Source: Phycisphaerales bacterium
Lineage (GTDB): Bacteria; Planctomycetota; Phycisphaerae; Phycisphaerales; UBA1924
Direction of reading: 5' to 3'
DNA: 41,042 nt
Assembly: GCA_028279375.1 (NCBI GenBank)
Contig: JANQNW010000002.1
Coordinates: 1-41,042, forward strand
The first letter of the stretch is position 1, and every line of letters starts with the position of its first letter. The notes below the pieces were generated by a model, which saw only the letters and a list, made by a program, of their open reading frames with translations, had not been told where the DNA came from and did not search any database. This document shows, one piece after another, positions 9,007 through 16,875 of the stretch. Position numbers and translations under genes: made by a program.

Positions 9007-10677
9007 ATGAAGAAGTTGCTTGCGATCGGAGCGCTAGCCGCTGTCGGCTCAGCGCTGGGTGTGGCCGAGTATCAGGCCGTTGCGTCAAAGGCTGCGCTCG
9101 ACGGCGCATCCGCCTCGGAGATCTGGATTGCCGGTCTTACCGAAGCGGCTCAGAGTGATCCGAATGACGTTTCGTCGCGTCTGAAGCTCGCCCGCCTCCT
9201 GACTGAGCACAACCGTCTGGATGAGGCGAGCCAGTGGTTCGCCGAGGCCTACGCCCTCAATCCCGACCTCGCCGACGACGTGCTGCTGACGTCCCCCGTC
9301 AAGCAGGCGCCCGTCGAGCGAATCGATCCCAACGCGGCGGGCGCCGAGCGCACGCCGACGGACCCGCCATGGCCCAATGCCGGTCCCGACATCGTTGTCG
9401 GAAGTCTGCATGAGTCCGGCCCCAACCGCTACGGCCGCTCGGGCAATATCACGGCGTATTCAATCGCCACGACCTCGTGCAACTTCGGCAATGTCAACGT
9501 CGAGTGGCAGGCCAGCAACAACAAGCATCCGGTCATCGCGCAGGCGCTCTATCGCTTCCTGCCAGCCGGGCCCAACACAAACGACTACGACACATTCGAG
9601 ATGGTCGGTCATTCATGGCTGAAGCACGGCTTCACCGCCCTCACCGGCAGCCTCTGCGCCTCGCAGGTTGGCTACGGCTGCAATGGCTCCGGCGGATCTG
9701 TCCTCGGCGTCGGCTGCTCCGATCCTTACGGATCGAGCCTGAACGGCTCCTACAGCTGGCTTGGTCCGAAGCACGAGATCGAAGCGACCACCGGGTTCTT
9801 CCCGTATCCCTACGGCAGCTTCTCGAACAACAGCCCGATCGGAAAGCGCCTCCAGGTGCATGACAACGACATCGATCCGGGCCTCGCCTCCAACACAGGC
9901 GCCCGTTACTTCGGCGAAGGCCACTACATCTCCTCCCACGACGCAGCGTTCGGCAACGACAACAACAACGCCTCTTACCGTGAGTGCGATGTTGATGAGC
10001 CGAGCAGCAACAACTTCCGCCTCCGCTGGAATGGCAGCAGCACCCAGCGCGAGAAGTCAGGCATTGAGGCGTGGGCGGACATCAGCCCCTCCGTCACCCT
10101 CGTGAATGTTGAAGATGACGATGGTGGCTACTGGCAGCTCGCCTACGAGGTCACGGACCTCGGCGACGGCACGTGGCACTACGAGTACGCCGCGTACAAC
10201 ATGAACTCCGACCGTTCGGGCCAGATGTTCACCGTGCTCCTTCCGGACAATGTGAACATCTCGAATGTTGGTTTCCGTGATGTCGATTGGCACAGCGGCG
10301 CCCCCTACAGCAACACGGACTGGACGCCGACGGTGACGCCGGGTGTCAGCATCTCGTGGGCGACCCAGACGCACGCGACGAATCCGAATGCGAACGCCCT
10401 TCGCTGGGGCACGCTCTACAACTTCCGCTTTGATGCGGACACGCCTCCCACCGACGACAGGGCGATCATTACGAAGTTCAAGCCCGGCGCCGGTGGCCCG
10501 AACGTGCTGTTCAACGTCGCCGTGCCCTCCGCCGGCATCGATCCGTGCCTCTATGACCTCGATGGCGATGGCAGCGTCGGCTCGACCGACCTCGCTGAGC
10601 TCATCGGACTCTGGGGCGCCCCCTACGGCGCCGCGGAGCTCGCCGAACTCATCGGATCCTGGGGCCCCTGCCCGTAA
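9007..10677 (+). CDS. Secreted TPR-like protein with C-terminal dockerin-like module (paralogue 2)
   Basis: 556 residues from the ATG at 9007. That start is preferred over an in-frame ATG at 8959 because the signal peptide (MKKLLAIGALAAVGSALGV) begins there and GGAGAGGAG lies upstream. A TPR-like helical pair follows (LKLARLLTEHNRLDEASQWFAEAYALNPDL). The main domain is clearly homologous to that of 7215-8792 (KHGFTALTGSLC, SDPYGSSLNGSYSWLG, WHYEYAAYNMNSDRSG, NALRWGTLYNF). It ends in DLDGDGSVGSTDLAELIGLWG and a second helix ELAELIGSWGPC, a dockerin-like pair bounded by Cys. The two genes probably arose by tandem duplication and then diverged more than the pair at 1-2663. Function unknown; secreted or surface-bound. 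Confidence 0.9.
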   Translation: MKKLLAIGALAAVGSALGVAEYQAVASKAALDGASASEIWIAGLTEAAQSDPNDVSSRLKLARLLTEHNRLDEASQWFAEAYALNPDLADDVLLTSPVKQAPVERIDPNAAGAERTPTDPPWPNAGPDIVVGSLHESGPNRYGRSGNITAYSIATTSCNFGNVNVEWQASNNKHPVIAQALYRFLPAGPNTNDYDTFEMVGHSWLKHGFTALTGSLCASQVGYGCNGSGGSVLGVGCSDPYGSSLNGSYSWLGPKHEIEATTGFFPYPYGSFSNNSPIGKRLQVHDNDIDPGLASNTGARYFGEGHYISSHDAAFGNDNNNASYRECDVDEPSSNNFRLRWNGSSTQREKSGIEAWADISPSVTLVNVEDDDGGYWQLAYEVTDLGDGTWHYEYAAYNMNSDRSGQMFTVLLPDNVNISNVGFRDVDWHSGAPYSNTDWTPTVTPGVSISWATQTHATNPNANALRWGTLYNFRFDADTPPTDDRAIITKFKPGAGGPNVLFNVAVPSAGIDPCLYDLDGDGSVGSTDLAELIGLWGAPYGAAELAELIGSWGPCP

Positions 10678-10718
10678 GATCCAGCGAGTCGCATCGCGAT
10701 TCTCTCGAAGCACATGAC

Positions 10719-10750
10719 AACCGCCCGGCTCGATCGCGAGCCGGGCGGTT
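10719..10750. terminator. Strong bidirectional terminator
   Basis: A perfect 14-bp stem (AACCGCCCGGCTCG and its complement) with a 4-nt ATCG loop, followed on the plus strand by a T-rich TTCTTCGTT, and on the minus strand by a mixed TGTCATG. It lies 41 bp after the stop of the plus-strand gene (10677) and 33 bp from the stop of the convergent ferredoxin gene (10784), so it can serve both. Confidence 0.85.
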
Positions 10751-10783
10751 CTTCGTTGACTCCTCGATTCGTCGTCGATCGCG

Positions 10784-11185
10784 TTAGTGAGGCACTTCCT
10801 TCACCGCGTTCCGGTTCCACGCCGGCACGCGCACCACGATCGGTCCGTCGCCCTCGACCTCACACTGGCAACTCAGACGACTGTTGATCTGCAGACCTGG
10901 GGCCTCCTCCACGCGATCCTCCTCCGCCTCCGTGGCCTCGCTCAGGTCGTCCATCCCCTGCTCCACGTACACGTGGCACGTCGAGCAGGCGCAGACAGCG
11001 CCGCACGCATGCTCAATGTTGATGCCGTGCTCCACGGCCACCTCGAGGAGATGCTCGCCCTTGGCCGCCATCGTCCGGACCTCGGTCTTGTCCTCGTCGC
11101 CGGTCAGACCGACCGGGTCCTCAATGTGAAACACGACCTCGACGGTCGCAGGTCCATGATCATGATCCGAGTGCCGAAGGTGCAT
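10784..11185 (-). CDS. fdx: 2Fe-2S ferredoxin, ISC/adrenodoxin type
   Basis: 133 residues from the ATG at 11185, chosen because GGAG lies about 10 nt upstream and a longer reading would add a 37-residue extension unlike the family. Cysteines fit the ISC ferredoxin pattern: C61, C67 and C70 in CGAVCACSTC and C106 in RLSCQCEV as the fourth ligand, flanked as in E. coli Fdx (HAC...CACTTCH and RLSCQ). It should carry one 2Fe-2S cluster and donate electrons in iron-sulfur cluster assembly or similar reactions. The first ten residues hold four His (HLRHSDHDH), which is unusual. No other isc gene is adjacent. It reads divergently from the unknown gene at 11349, across a 163-bp gap. Confidence 0.9.
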   Translation of the reverse strand: MHLRHSDHDHGPATVEVVFHIEDPVGLTGDEDKTEVRTMAAKGEHLLEVAVEHGINIEHACGAVCACSTCHVYVEQGMDDLSEATEAEEDRVEEAPGLQINSRLSCQCEVEGDGPIVVRVPAWNRNAVKEVPH

Positions 11186-11348
11186 CTGGCGCCATCTCCA
11201 GGTCTGATGTGTATCTGAATGCCCGGCGCGGACTGCCGACGCCGGTCCGGGGGAACCCGAGCCACATCCTAGGCAGATGAGACCCGGTCTCAACAAATCC
11301 CGGGAGGCCGACTTTTGCGAGGCCCCTCGCGTGGACGATGATGGGACC

Positions 11349-11951
11349 GTGAAAGTCTACCTCGATAACGAGCTCATTCCCGACGCCGGCGACTCCCTTC
11401 GCGACGCCCTCGGGATCGCCGTCGCGAAGTCCGACACCGCGGGTCGCGTCATCGTCGAAGCCGTCGCCGACGGCGTCGCCGTTCCGGGCGATCATCTCGC
11501 TGATCCCCCGGAGCGTGCGCCGTACGCGGGTGAGCTCCGTCTGGTCTCCGTCGAACCGAGGTCGCTCGTGCGCGACGCATTCCAGGAGGCTGGCAAGGCG
11601 CTCATGGAGATGCGATCGACGCAGCGGAAGATCGCAGAGTCGATCCACGCCGGCGACACCGCCAGCGCGATGAACAACCTCCAGGACGTCGTCTCGACGT
11701 GGAGTTCAACAAAGACGGCCACGGAAGATGGGTGCTCCCTTCTTGGCCTCTCTCCCGACGAATTCTTCTCGACAGAGCCGACGAGCGGGCAGAGTCCATT
11801 CAACTGTCTTCTCGAGTGCCTCGGTGAGCTCAAGCGCGCCGTCGCAACTGAAGACTGGCCGGCCATCGCCGACACGCTTGAGTTCGAACTAACGGAGCAG
11901 GCGGAAGACTGGAGCGCCAAGCTCGAGTCCGCGGCCGCAAGACTCGCCTGA
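11349..11951 (+). CDS. Unknown conserved-looking protein
   Basis: About 200 residues starting at a GTG; the next upstream in-frame GTG is at 11331 and an ATG at 11277 would add a poorly coding-looking N-terminus. The sequence begins VKVYLDNELIPDAGDSLRDALGIA, then a helical, acidic C-terminal half containing EAGKALMEMRSTQRKIAESIHAG and a stretch SPFNCLLECLGELKRAV. There is no signal peptide or membrane segment, so it should be cytoplasmic. I recognise no family. The gene is followed after 14 bp by another unknown gene, so the two are probably co-transcribed. No Shine-Dalgarno is evident; GATGAT lies 6 nt before the start. Confidence 0.7.
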   Translation: MKVYLDNELIPDAGDSLRDALGIAVAKSDTAGRVIVEAVADGVAVPGDHLADPPERAPYAGELRLVSVEPRSLVRDAFQEAGKALMEMRSTQRKIAESIHAGDTASAMNNLQDVVSTWSSTKTATEDGCSLLGLSPDEFFSTEPTSGQSPFNCLLECLGELKRAVATEDWPAIADTLEFELTEQAEDWSAKLESAAARLA

Positions 11952-11965
11952 AGCCGGAAGAAGCC

Positions 11966-12637
11966 ATGGAGAGGAATCGCGTGAGCGCAACGACCTCCTC
12001 GAAGCAGGACCAGAAGATCGACGACCTGATGGAACGGGCCTCCGCCGCCCTGGCGGACACCGACTATTTCGGCTGCGCGCAACTCGCGACAGAAGCGCTG
12101 CACGCCGCCGCGCGCGCCGAGTCCTGGGAGCGCATGGCGCGCATCGTTCTGCCGCTGCAGGAAGCGCGTCGCCAGATCCGCCTCGCCGCGATCGACACAG
12201 GGAAGATCCACAAGCTCACCGGCGACGAACGCACCGAGATACCGAAGGTCAAGCCCGGTTGCTGGTACGTCGAGCCGCCATTCGTCGGCGCCGACGGCCG
12301 GGCGATCAAGGAAGAAGCCGAAGCGCGCCGCGCGCCGGTCATGGTTGTCGTGCGAGAGCCTCTCACGAAATCCGGCGCATGCCCCATCGTCATGATCGGC
12401 CCTGAGACCGTTCGCGCCTATGTCGAGCCGCCGAAGAAGGTGACGATGGACTGGATGATCGCCGCCGCAGAAGCGCTCGGAGACGCGGCGATCGAGCAGG
12501 TCGATATGGGTCTGGCGCCGGAAGCGATCGTCACCAAACTCCTGGCGCGCCTGCAGACGATTCCGGATCACGAGAAGCTGCACCAGGCGCTCGAGGCTGC
12601 CTGCCTCCAGGCGGCCGAGTCCTCCTCCTCGACCTGA
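11966..12637 (+). CDS. Unknown protein with TPR-like N-terminus
   Basis: 223 residues from the ATG at 11966; a GTG at 11981 is an alternative start with a better-placed GAGAGG. The N-terminal third is helical and TPR-like (DYFGCAQLATEALHAAARAESWERMARIVLPLQEARRQ). The middle has short strands (CWYVEPPFVG, APVMVVVREPL, CPIVMIGPETVRAYVEPP). The end is again helical (AAAEALGDAAIEQVDMGLAPEAIVTKLLARL). There is no signal peptide or membrane segment. It lies 14 bp after the 11349 gene, so it is likely translated from the same message. I do not recognise the family; the pair may work together, but that rests only on proximity. Confidence 0.75.
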   Translation: MERNRVSATTSSKQDQKIDDLMERASAALADTDYFGCAQLATEALHAAARAESWERMARIVLPLQEARRQIRLAAIDTGKIHKLTGDERTEIPKVKPGCWYVEPPFVGADGRAIKEEAEARRAPVMVVVREPLTKSGACPIVMIGPETVRAYVEPPKKVTMDWMIAAAEALGDAAIEQVDMGLAPEAIVTKLLARLQTIPDHEKLHQALEAACLQAAESSSST

Positions 12638-12689
12638 CCTCGGGACCTTGCGCTCTCGAATGCGGAAATGGAATGCGCTAGGCCGCCGG

Positions 12690-12695
12690 TATACT
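12690..12695 (+). promoter_or_regulatory. Candidate -10 element before the 12706 gene
   Basis: TATACT, ten nucleotides before the ATG of the small protein at 12706, with no Shine-Dalgarno between them. The leader would be very short. Confidence 0.35.
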
Positions 12696-12705
12696 GTTCG
12701 CGGTC

Positions 12706-12951
12706 ATGCGGTTCAGTAAAGCCAATCGCGCCCTCGATCTCACGCTCCCCGCCCTCAGGGTCAAGGGGGAGCATGAGCGCTGGCTCTCGCGAGCACTGGC
12801 CATCGGTGAGGAGGCCTTCCCGCACATCCCGGTGCGCCGGGTCGACGATGGCGGCTTCAGCAACCTGCTCGATTCGCCGGGCGGCGCCGAGCGCGCGGCG
12901 CAGTGGTGGTTCGAGGCGTTCGAGACGCTCGAGGAACTCGATCTCGAATAG
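12706..12951 (+). CDS. Small unknown protein
   Basis: 81 residues, charged and amphipathic, with no signal or membrane segment. Notable are a Lys/Arg-rich N-terminus (MRFSKANRALDLTLPALRVKG) and a tryptophan-bearing acidic end (AAQWWFEAFETLEELDLE). No family recognised. TATACT lies close upstream and no ribosome site is visible, so the transcript may be leaderless. Coding potential is supported mainly by its codon pattern and by fitting between neighbouring unknown genes without overlap. Confidence 0.6.
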   Translation: MRFSKANRALDLTLPALRVKGEHERWLSRALAIGEEAFPHIPVRRVDDGGFSNLLDSPGGAERAAQWWFEAFETLEELDLE

Positions 12952-13050
12952 CGCCGCTCAACCGCCGGCCCCGATCATTTCGATACTCTGTGTGACTGGC
13001 TGGGGCGCCCCCCGGCCACGAACACGATTCCCCGGAGCCAGGCGAAAGCA

Positions 13051-13896
13051 ATGATCCAGACCACGGTTGGCAAGCAGTGGAAGATCAAGATGATGATCTT
13101 CATTCTCTTCGGCGTCGGCATCGGGCTCTGGGGCCTCCTCGACGCGACCATCGTCTATCCGGCCCGGGGAGAGCGCCACGCCAAATGGGCCAAGCTCGCC
13201 TATCTCCAGGCCTCCGAAGCCTCCGGCCGCCTCCAGTTCGCGACCATCGATGACCCACGGAGCGACTACGAGCGCCTCAAATCAGCTGCGCGCGAGATCG
13301 AGACCGAACTCCAGGAGGCGCAGGCGCGCAGTCTCACGCGCGTCGAGTACGAGAAACAGCGCGAGCTCGCCCTGCTCGGGTGGCTCACTGCCCTGGCCCG
13401 CATCGGTCACCTGCAGCCGGAGTTCACAACGATTGACGATCCGCGCGCCGACCTCGAAGCGCTGACCGAAGAGCTGAAGTCGAAGAATCCCCCCAAGCCG
13501 CTGGCTGCCTACGACATCCCGACGCAATGGCTCATCGTCGTCGCCGGACTCGGCCTGGGCGGCTACCTGATCTTCCTCTTCATGAAGGTCTCGCGCATCT
13601 CGTTCGGCTATGAGCCCGAGACGAAGACTCTCGCCCTTCCTGATGGCCGCAAGCTCACGCCCGCTGACATCCGCGAAGTGGACAAGAGGAAGTGGGACAA
13701 GTTCATCGTCTTCCTGCAGCTGAAGGAACGCGACGAGGAAATCCGTATCGACCTCTACCGCCATCATCCGCTCGAGGAGTGGATCCTCGACATGGAGAAG
13801 GACACCGAGGGTTACGAGCCGCCGGAAGAGGATGAGGCTGACGACGAATCTGAAGAGCCCGTCGGCGCCGGCGCCGGGTCAGACGCGAAGGACTGA
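13051..13896 (+). CDS. Two-TM membrane protein of unknown function
   Basis: 281 residues. One hydrophobic segment lies near residues 13-33 (MMIFILFGVGIGLWGLLDATI), a helical, charged extracytoplasmic region of about 125 residues follows, and a second segment lies near 160-178 (WLIVVAGLGLGGYLIFLFM). The remaining C-terminus (LPDGRKLTPADIREVDKRKWDKFIVFLQL) is soluble and ends in a highly acidic tail of Glu and Asp. This topology puts both ends on the same side of the membrane. Its 3' end overlaps the 3' end of the convergent hydrolase (13879) by 18 bp. I do not recognise the family; it resembles uncharacterised planctomycete membrane proteins in layout only. Confidence 0.78.
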   Translation: MIQTTVGKQWKIKMMIFILFGVGIGLWGLLDATIVYPARGERHAKWAKLAYLQASEASGRLQFATIDDPRSDYERLKSAAREIETELQEAQARSLTRVEYEKQRELALLGWLTALARIGHLQPEFTTIDDPRADLEALTEELKSKNPPKPLAAYDIPTQWLIVVAGLGLGGYLIFLFMKVSRISFGYEPETKTLALPDGRKLTPADIREVDKRKWDKFIVFLQLKERDEEIRIDLYRHHPLEEWILDMEKDTEGYEPPEEDEADDESEEPVGAGAGSDAKD

Positions 13897-14754
13897 CTCC
13901 GCCAGGAACGACGTCACGCCGTCCATGAGGCGCTGAAGCTGCACCGACGGCGGCGCCATCGGATCAGCCGGGTTCTTCGTATTGAAGACGTGATCGCAAG
14001 CATCGATCAGGAGTGTCCGCTGGTTCGGGCACGCCTCGCCGAGTTGCTCCGCGCACACAGCGGGAACGGTCGGATCGTCCTTTCCATGTGCGATGAGCAC
14101 CGGACATGTGATCTGCGCGCAGAGCGTTTCCATGTCGAAATCCGCCGGGCTGGCGAGTTGCTCTTCCAGCCAACCAAGGCCGACGTGAAGCTGTTGACCG
14201 GTGCGCCCTGAAGGGGAGACCATGTGTCCCTTCTCCCGCATCTCCACCTGCTGCTCAGGCGTGATCGTCAGCGAACGACTCGGCGCCGCCATCGCCACAA
14301 CGCCTGCCGGCAGCGGCTGGCGCCCGTCGCGAAACCGCCGGCCTGCATCCACGAGCACATCCACACCGCCGCGGCTGTGACCGAGCAGCGTCAACGGAAG
14401 CCCGGATGGAGTCGCCTCGAGTTCGCCCTGAGCTGCACGCTCGATCAAGGTGTCCAGGTCGAAGACCTGCTTGTTGCGCGTCGCCTTCTCGAAGAGATCC
14501 TCACGCTGGAAGGTCGAAGGATCCTCGCCCATCCCCGAGTGCGAGAAGTTGAAGCGATGCACGACGAGCGGCAGCGACGACGCCAGATGCTCCGCCAGAA
14601 TCGGGATGAACCCGTAATCCTTGTAGCCTTTGAATCCATGCGCCAGGAGCGCGACGCCTCGCGCTTCGCGACCGGGATCGAGATGCGTGTTGCCGCGAAT
14701 GGCCTCGCCGTCGGCGCCGGGGATCGTCCATTCCGCCGTGCAGGTCGCGCTCAT
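13879..14754 (-). CDS. Alpha/beta-hydrolase fold protein
   Basis: 291 residues with an intact catalytic triad: nucleophile S127 in GHSRGG, acid D226 or D227 in HGKDDPTVP, and H255 in DACDHVF. The oxyanion-side motif LLAHGFKGYKDYG lies near residues 37-48. The protein has no signal peptide, so it should act in the cytoplasm as an esterase, lipase or peptidase-like hydrolase; substrate cannot be told from the sequence. It sits last in the minus-strand run, 7 bp behind the dehydrogenase gene at 14762, which suggests co-transcription. Confidence 0.85.
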   Translation of the reverse strand: MSATCTAEWTIPGADGEAIRGNTHLDPGREARGVALLAHGFKGYKDYGFIPILAEHLASSLPLVVHRFNFSHSGMGEDPSTFQREDLFEKATRNKQVFDLDTLIERAAQGELEATPSGLPLTLLGHSRGGVDVLVDAGRRFRDGRQPLPAGVVAMAAPSRSLTITPEQQVEMREKGHMVSPSGRTGQQLHVGLGWLEEQLASPADFDMETLCAQITCPVLIAHGKDDPTVPAVCAEQLGEACPNQRTLLIDACDHVFNTKNPADPMAPPSVQLQRLMDGVTSFLAESVLRV

Positions 14755-14761
14755 GTGTGCC

Positions 14762-15793
14762 TCACCCGTTCAAGCGGTCGATGATCGCCTCAGCGAACTC
14801 CCGCGTCCCAAGCTCGCCGCCGAGATCTCGCGTCTTCTGACCATCCTCAAGCGCCTTGTTGTACGCGTCCTTGATCTTCACGCCCGCGGCGCCCGCCGAG
14901 TCATCCTGGCGCGTCGCGCTGATGTGATTCAGCATCATCGACGCTGACATGATGATCGCCAGCGGATTCGCCAGGTTCTGCCCGGCGATGTCCGGCGCCG
15001 AGCCGTGCACTGCCTCGAAGACGGCGTCCTTGTCGCCGATGTTCGCGCCCGGCGTCACGCCAAGGCCGCCGACGAGTCCGGCGCACAGATCGGACACGAT
15101 GTCGCCGTACAGGTTCTCGCACAAAAGAATGTCGAACTGTGTCGGATCCTGCACGATGCGCATGAGGGCCGCATCGATGATGACTTCCTCGTACTTGATG
15201 TTCGGATAGTCCTTCTCGTGAATCTTTCGCGCCTCATCGATGAAGAGGCCGTCGCCGAGCTTCATGATGTTGGCTTTGTGGAACGCCGCCACCTTCTTAC
15301 GCTCGCGATGCGTCGCGTACCGGAAGGTGAATCGGGCGATGCGCTCGCACGCTTCACGCGTCGCGACCTTCATCGAGACGATGACGCCCTCCGTAATCAG
15401 ATTCTCGATGCCGCTATAGAGACCTTCCGTGTTTTCGCGCACGATCACGAGATCTACGTTCTCGTAGCGCGTTTTCACACCAGGCAGACTCCGCACCGGA
15501 CGAACCGCCGCGTACAGATTCAGCTTCTTGCGAAGCGCGACATTCACCGAACTGAAGCCGCCGCCGACAGGCGTCGTGCACGGCCCCTTCAGCGCGATTC
15601 CATGCTCACGCACGGCTTCGACCGTGTCCTGCGGCAACACATCGTCAGCGCCTCGATCCAGCGCCGCGACACCCGCGTGCCGGTCGATGAAGCTCACCGG
15701 CGCCTCCGCCGCCTCCAGCACCATCTTCGCCGCGTCCGTCACCTCCGGTCCGATCCCGTCACCGGGGATCATCACCACCGTATGCGTCGTCAT
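14762..15793 (-). CDS. Isocitrate/isopropylmalate dehydrogenase family, likely NAD-dependent isocitrate dehydrogenase
   Basis: 343 residues, the size of the monomeric-length NAD-type enzymes. The opening MIPGDGIGPEV, the block TTPVGGGFSSVNVALRKKL, the following arginines LYAAVRPVR, ENTEGLYSGIE and GAAGV are all typical of NAD-dependent isocitrate dehydrogenase rather than LeuB, although paralogous oxidative decarboxylases (homoisocitrate, tartrate) share much of this. The reaction would be isocitrate to 2-oxoglutarate plus CO2 in the citric acid cycle. It lies between hldD (9 bp gap) and the hydrolase (7 bp gap), with no obvious pathway link to either. Confidence 0.85.
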   Translation of the reverse strand: MTTHTVVMIPGDGIGPEVTDAAKMVLEAAEAPVSFIDRHAGVAALDRGADDVLPQDTVEAVREHGIALKGPCTTPVGGGFSSVNVALRKKLNLYAAVRPVRSLPGVKTRYENVDLVIVRENTEGLYSGIENLITEGVIVSMKVATREACERIARFTFRYATHRERKKVAAFHKANIMKLGDGLFIDEARKIHEKDYPNIKYEEVIIDAALMRIVQDPTQFDILLCENLYGDIVSDLCAGLVGGLGVTPGANIGDKDAVFEAVHGSAPDIAGQNLANPLAIIMSASMMLNHISATRQDDSAGAAGVKIKDAYNKALEDGQKTRDLGGELGTREFAEAIIDRLNG

Positions 15794-15802
15794 CTGCTCT
15801 TG

Positions 15803-16831
15803 CTATCCCTTCTTCATTCTCTTGAGGTGCGCGGCGTAGTCCACCATCGCCTCCACCGGATCATGCGACGGACTCCAGTCAAGCCCATCCTGCGCCGCGC
15901 TCATGTCAGCGCAGGTGAAGTCCTGGTAGAAGTCGCGCACGTTCTGCGGCATTTCGAAATAGTCAGTCGGAAGATCGTCCGCGCTGAGGCCGCAACCCCG
16001 GCGCACCGCGTCAACGATCTGATTGAAACTCGTGGTCTTGCCTGAGCCCAGGTTGTACACGCCCGGCGTCGCGCCCGGGGCCGCCGCCGCAATCGTGCAG
16101 TCGACGACGTCGCCGACATACACCTGATCACGCGCCTGCTCGCCGTCCGTGAAGATCCGAGGTCGATTTCCGTCAAGCACCTGCATGGCAAGCTGATACA
16201 CCATCGACGCCATGTGCGCTTTGCGCGATTCGCCAGGGCCAAAGACGTTGAAGTAACGCAGCCCCACGATGTGCGGCTCAGCTTGAGTCTGCGCCTCGAT
16301 CAACTCGGCGACGCGCCGGTGGATGTTCTCCATGATCCACTTGCTGAAGCCGTACACGTTGTTCGGCGCGCCGGCGATCGACTCTCGGAACGCGACGCGA
16401 TCGCGCGCATCTGGCGGCGACCCATACGTCGCAGCGGACGACGCGTACACGACGGGGATCTCCCGCGCGCCCGCCTCGATGAGAAGCTCCTCGAAACCCT
16501 CGGTGTTGTCCGACATCATCGCCGCTTCGTCCGCAACCGTTGTGTCGGTATTGGCGCCGATATGGAAGAACCGGCTCGGCTCGAACGCGCTCAGCAGATC
16601 GCCCCAGCCGCCTCCTGCGAAGCCCTGCAGCGCGTCGGCAAGGAACCTGCCCGGATAGGGCCCGACGCCCGTGCGCTCGCACGCTTCAACGAGATTCGCG
16701 AAGGACCCCGAACTGCAATCGTCGATCGCGATCACATCTGTATCAGGCTCGCGCTTCAGAAGCTCGGCGACGAGATTCGAGCCTACGAATCCCGCGGCGC
16801 CGGTCACGATGATGGGGCCGTCGCTGCTCAA
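15803..16831 (-). CDS. hldD: ADP-L-glycero-D-manno-heptose 6-epimerase
   Basis: 342 residues of the short-chain dehydrogenase/extended NDP-sugar epimerase type. The nucleotide-binding motif GAAGFVGSN occupies residues 11-19, the catalytic pair Y160 and K164 sits in YGFSKWIMEN, and the signature YFNVFGPGE, DGEQARDQVYV and YQDFTCADM fit the heptose epimerase. It epimerises ADP-D-glycero to ADP-L-glycero-manno-heptose for the inner core of lipopolysaccharide. The start is a TTG at 16831 with GGAG just upstream; an in-frame ATG nearby is blocked by a stop. No other heptose gene is in the window. Part of the tightly spaced minus-strand run with the dehydrogenase. Confidence 0.88.
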   Translation of the reverse strand: MSSDGPIIVTGAAGFVGSNLVAELLKREPDTDVIAIDDCSSGSFANLVEACERTGVGPYPGRFLADALQGFAGGGWGDLLSAFEPSRFFHIGANTDTTVADEAAMMSDNTEGFEELLIEAGAREIPVVYASSAATYGSPPDARDRVAFRESIAGAPNNVYGFSKWIMENIHRRVAELIEAQTQAEPHIVGLRYFNVFGPGESRKAHMASMVYQLAMQVLDGNRPRIFTDGEQARDQVYVGDVVDCTIAAAAPGATPGVYNLGSGKTTSFNQIVDAVRRGCGLSADDLPTDYFEMPQNVRDFYQDFTCADMSAAQDGLDWSPSHDPVEAMVDYAAHLKRMKKG

Positions 16832-16875
16832 CGCATCTCCAGATCAGTCGGAACGCTCCGACGCCGAGGGTCGCC

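Noticed and set aside
11349..12637. Toxin-antitoxin pair reading of the two adjacent unknown genes
   Set aside because: Both products are around 200 residues with no toxin fold, DNA-binding antitoxin or overlap typical of such pairs; proximity alone is not enough.
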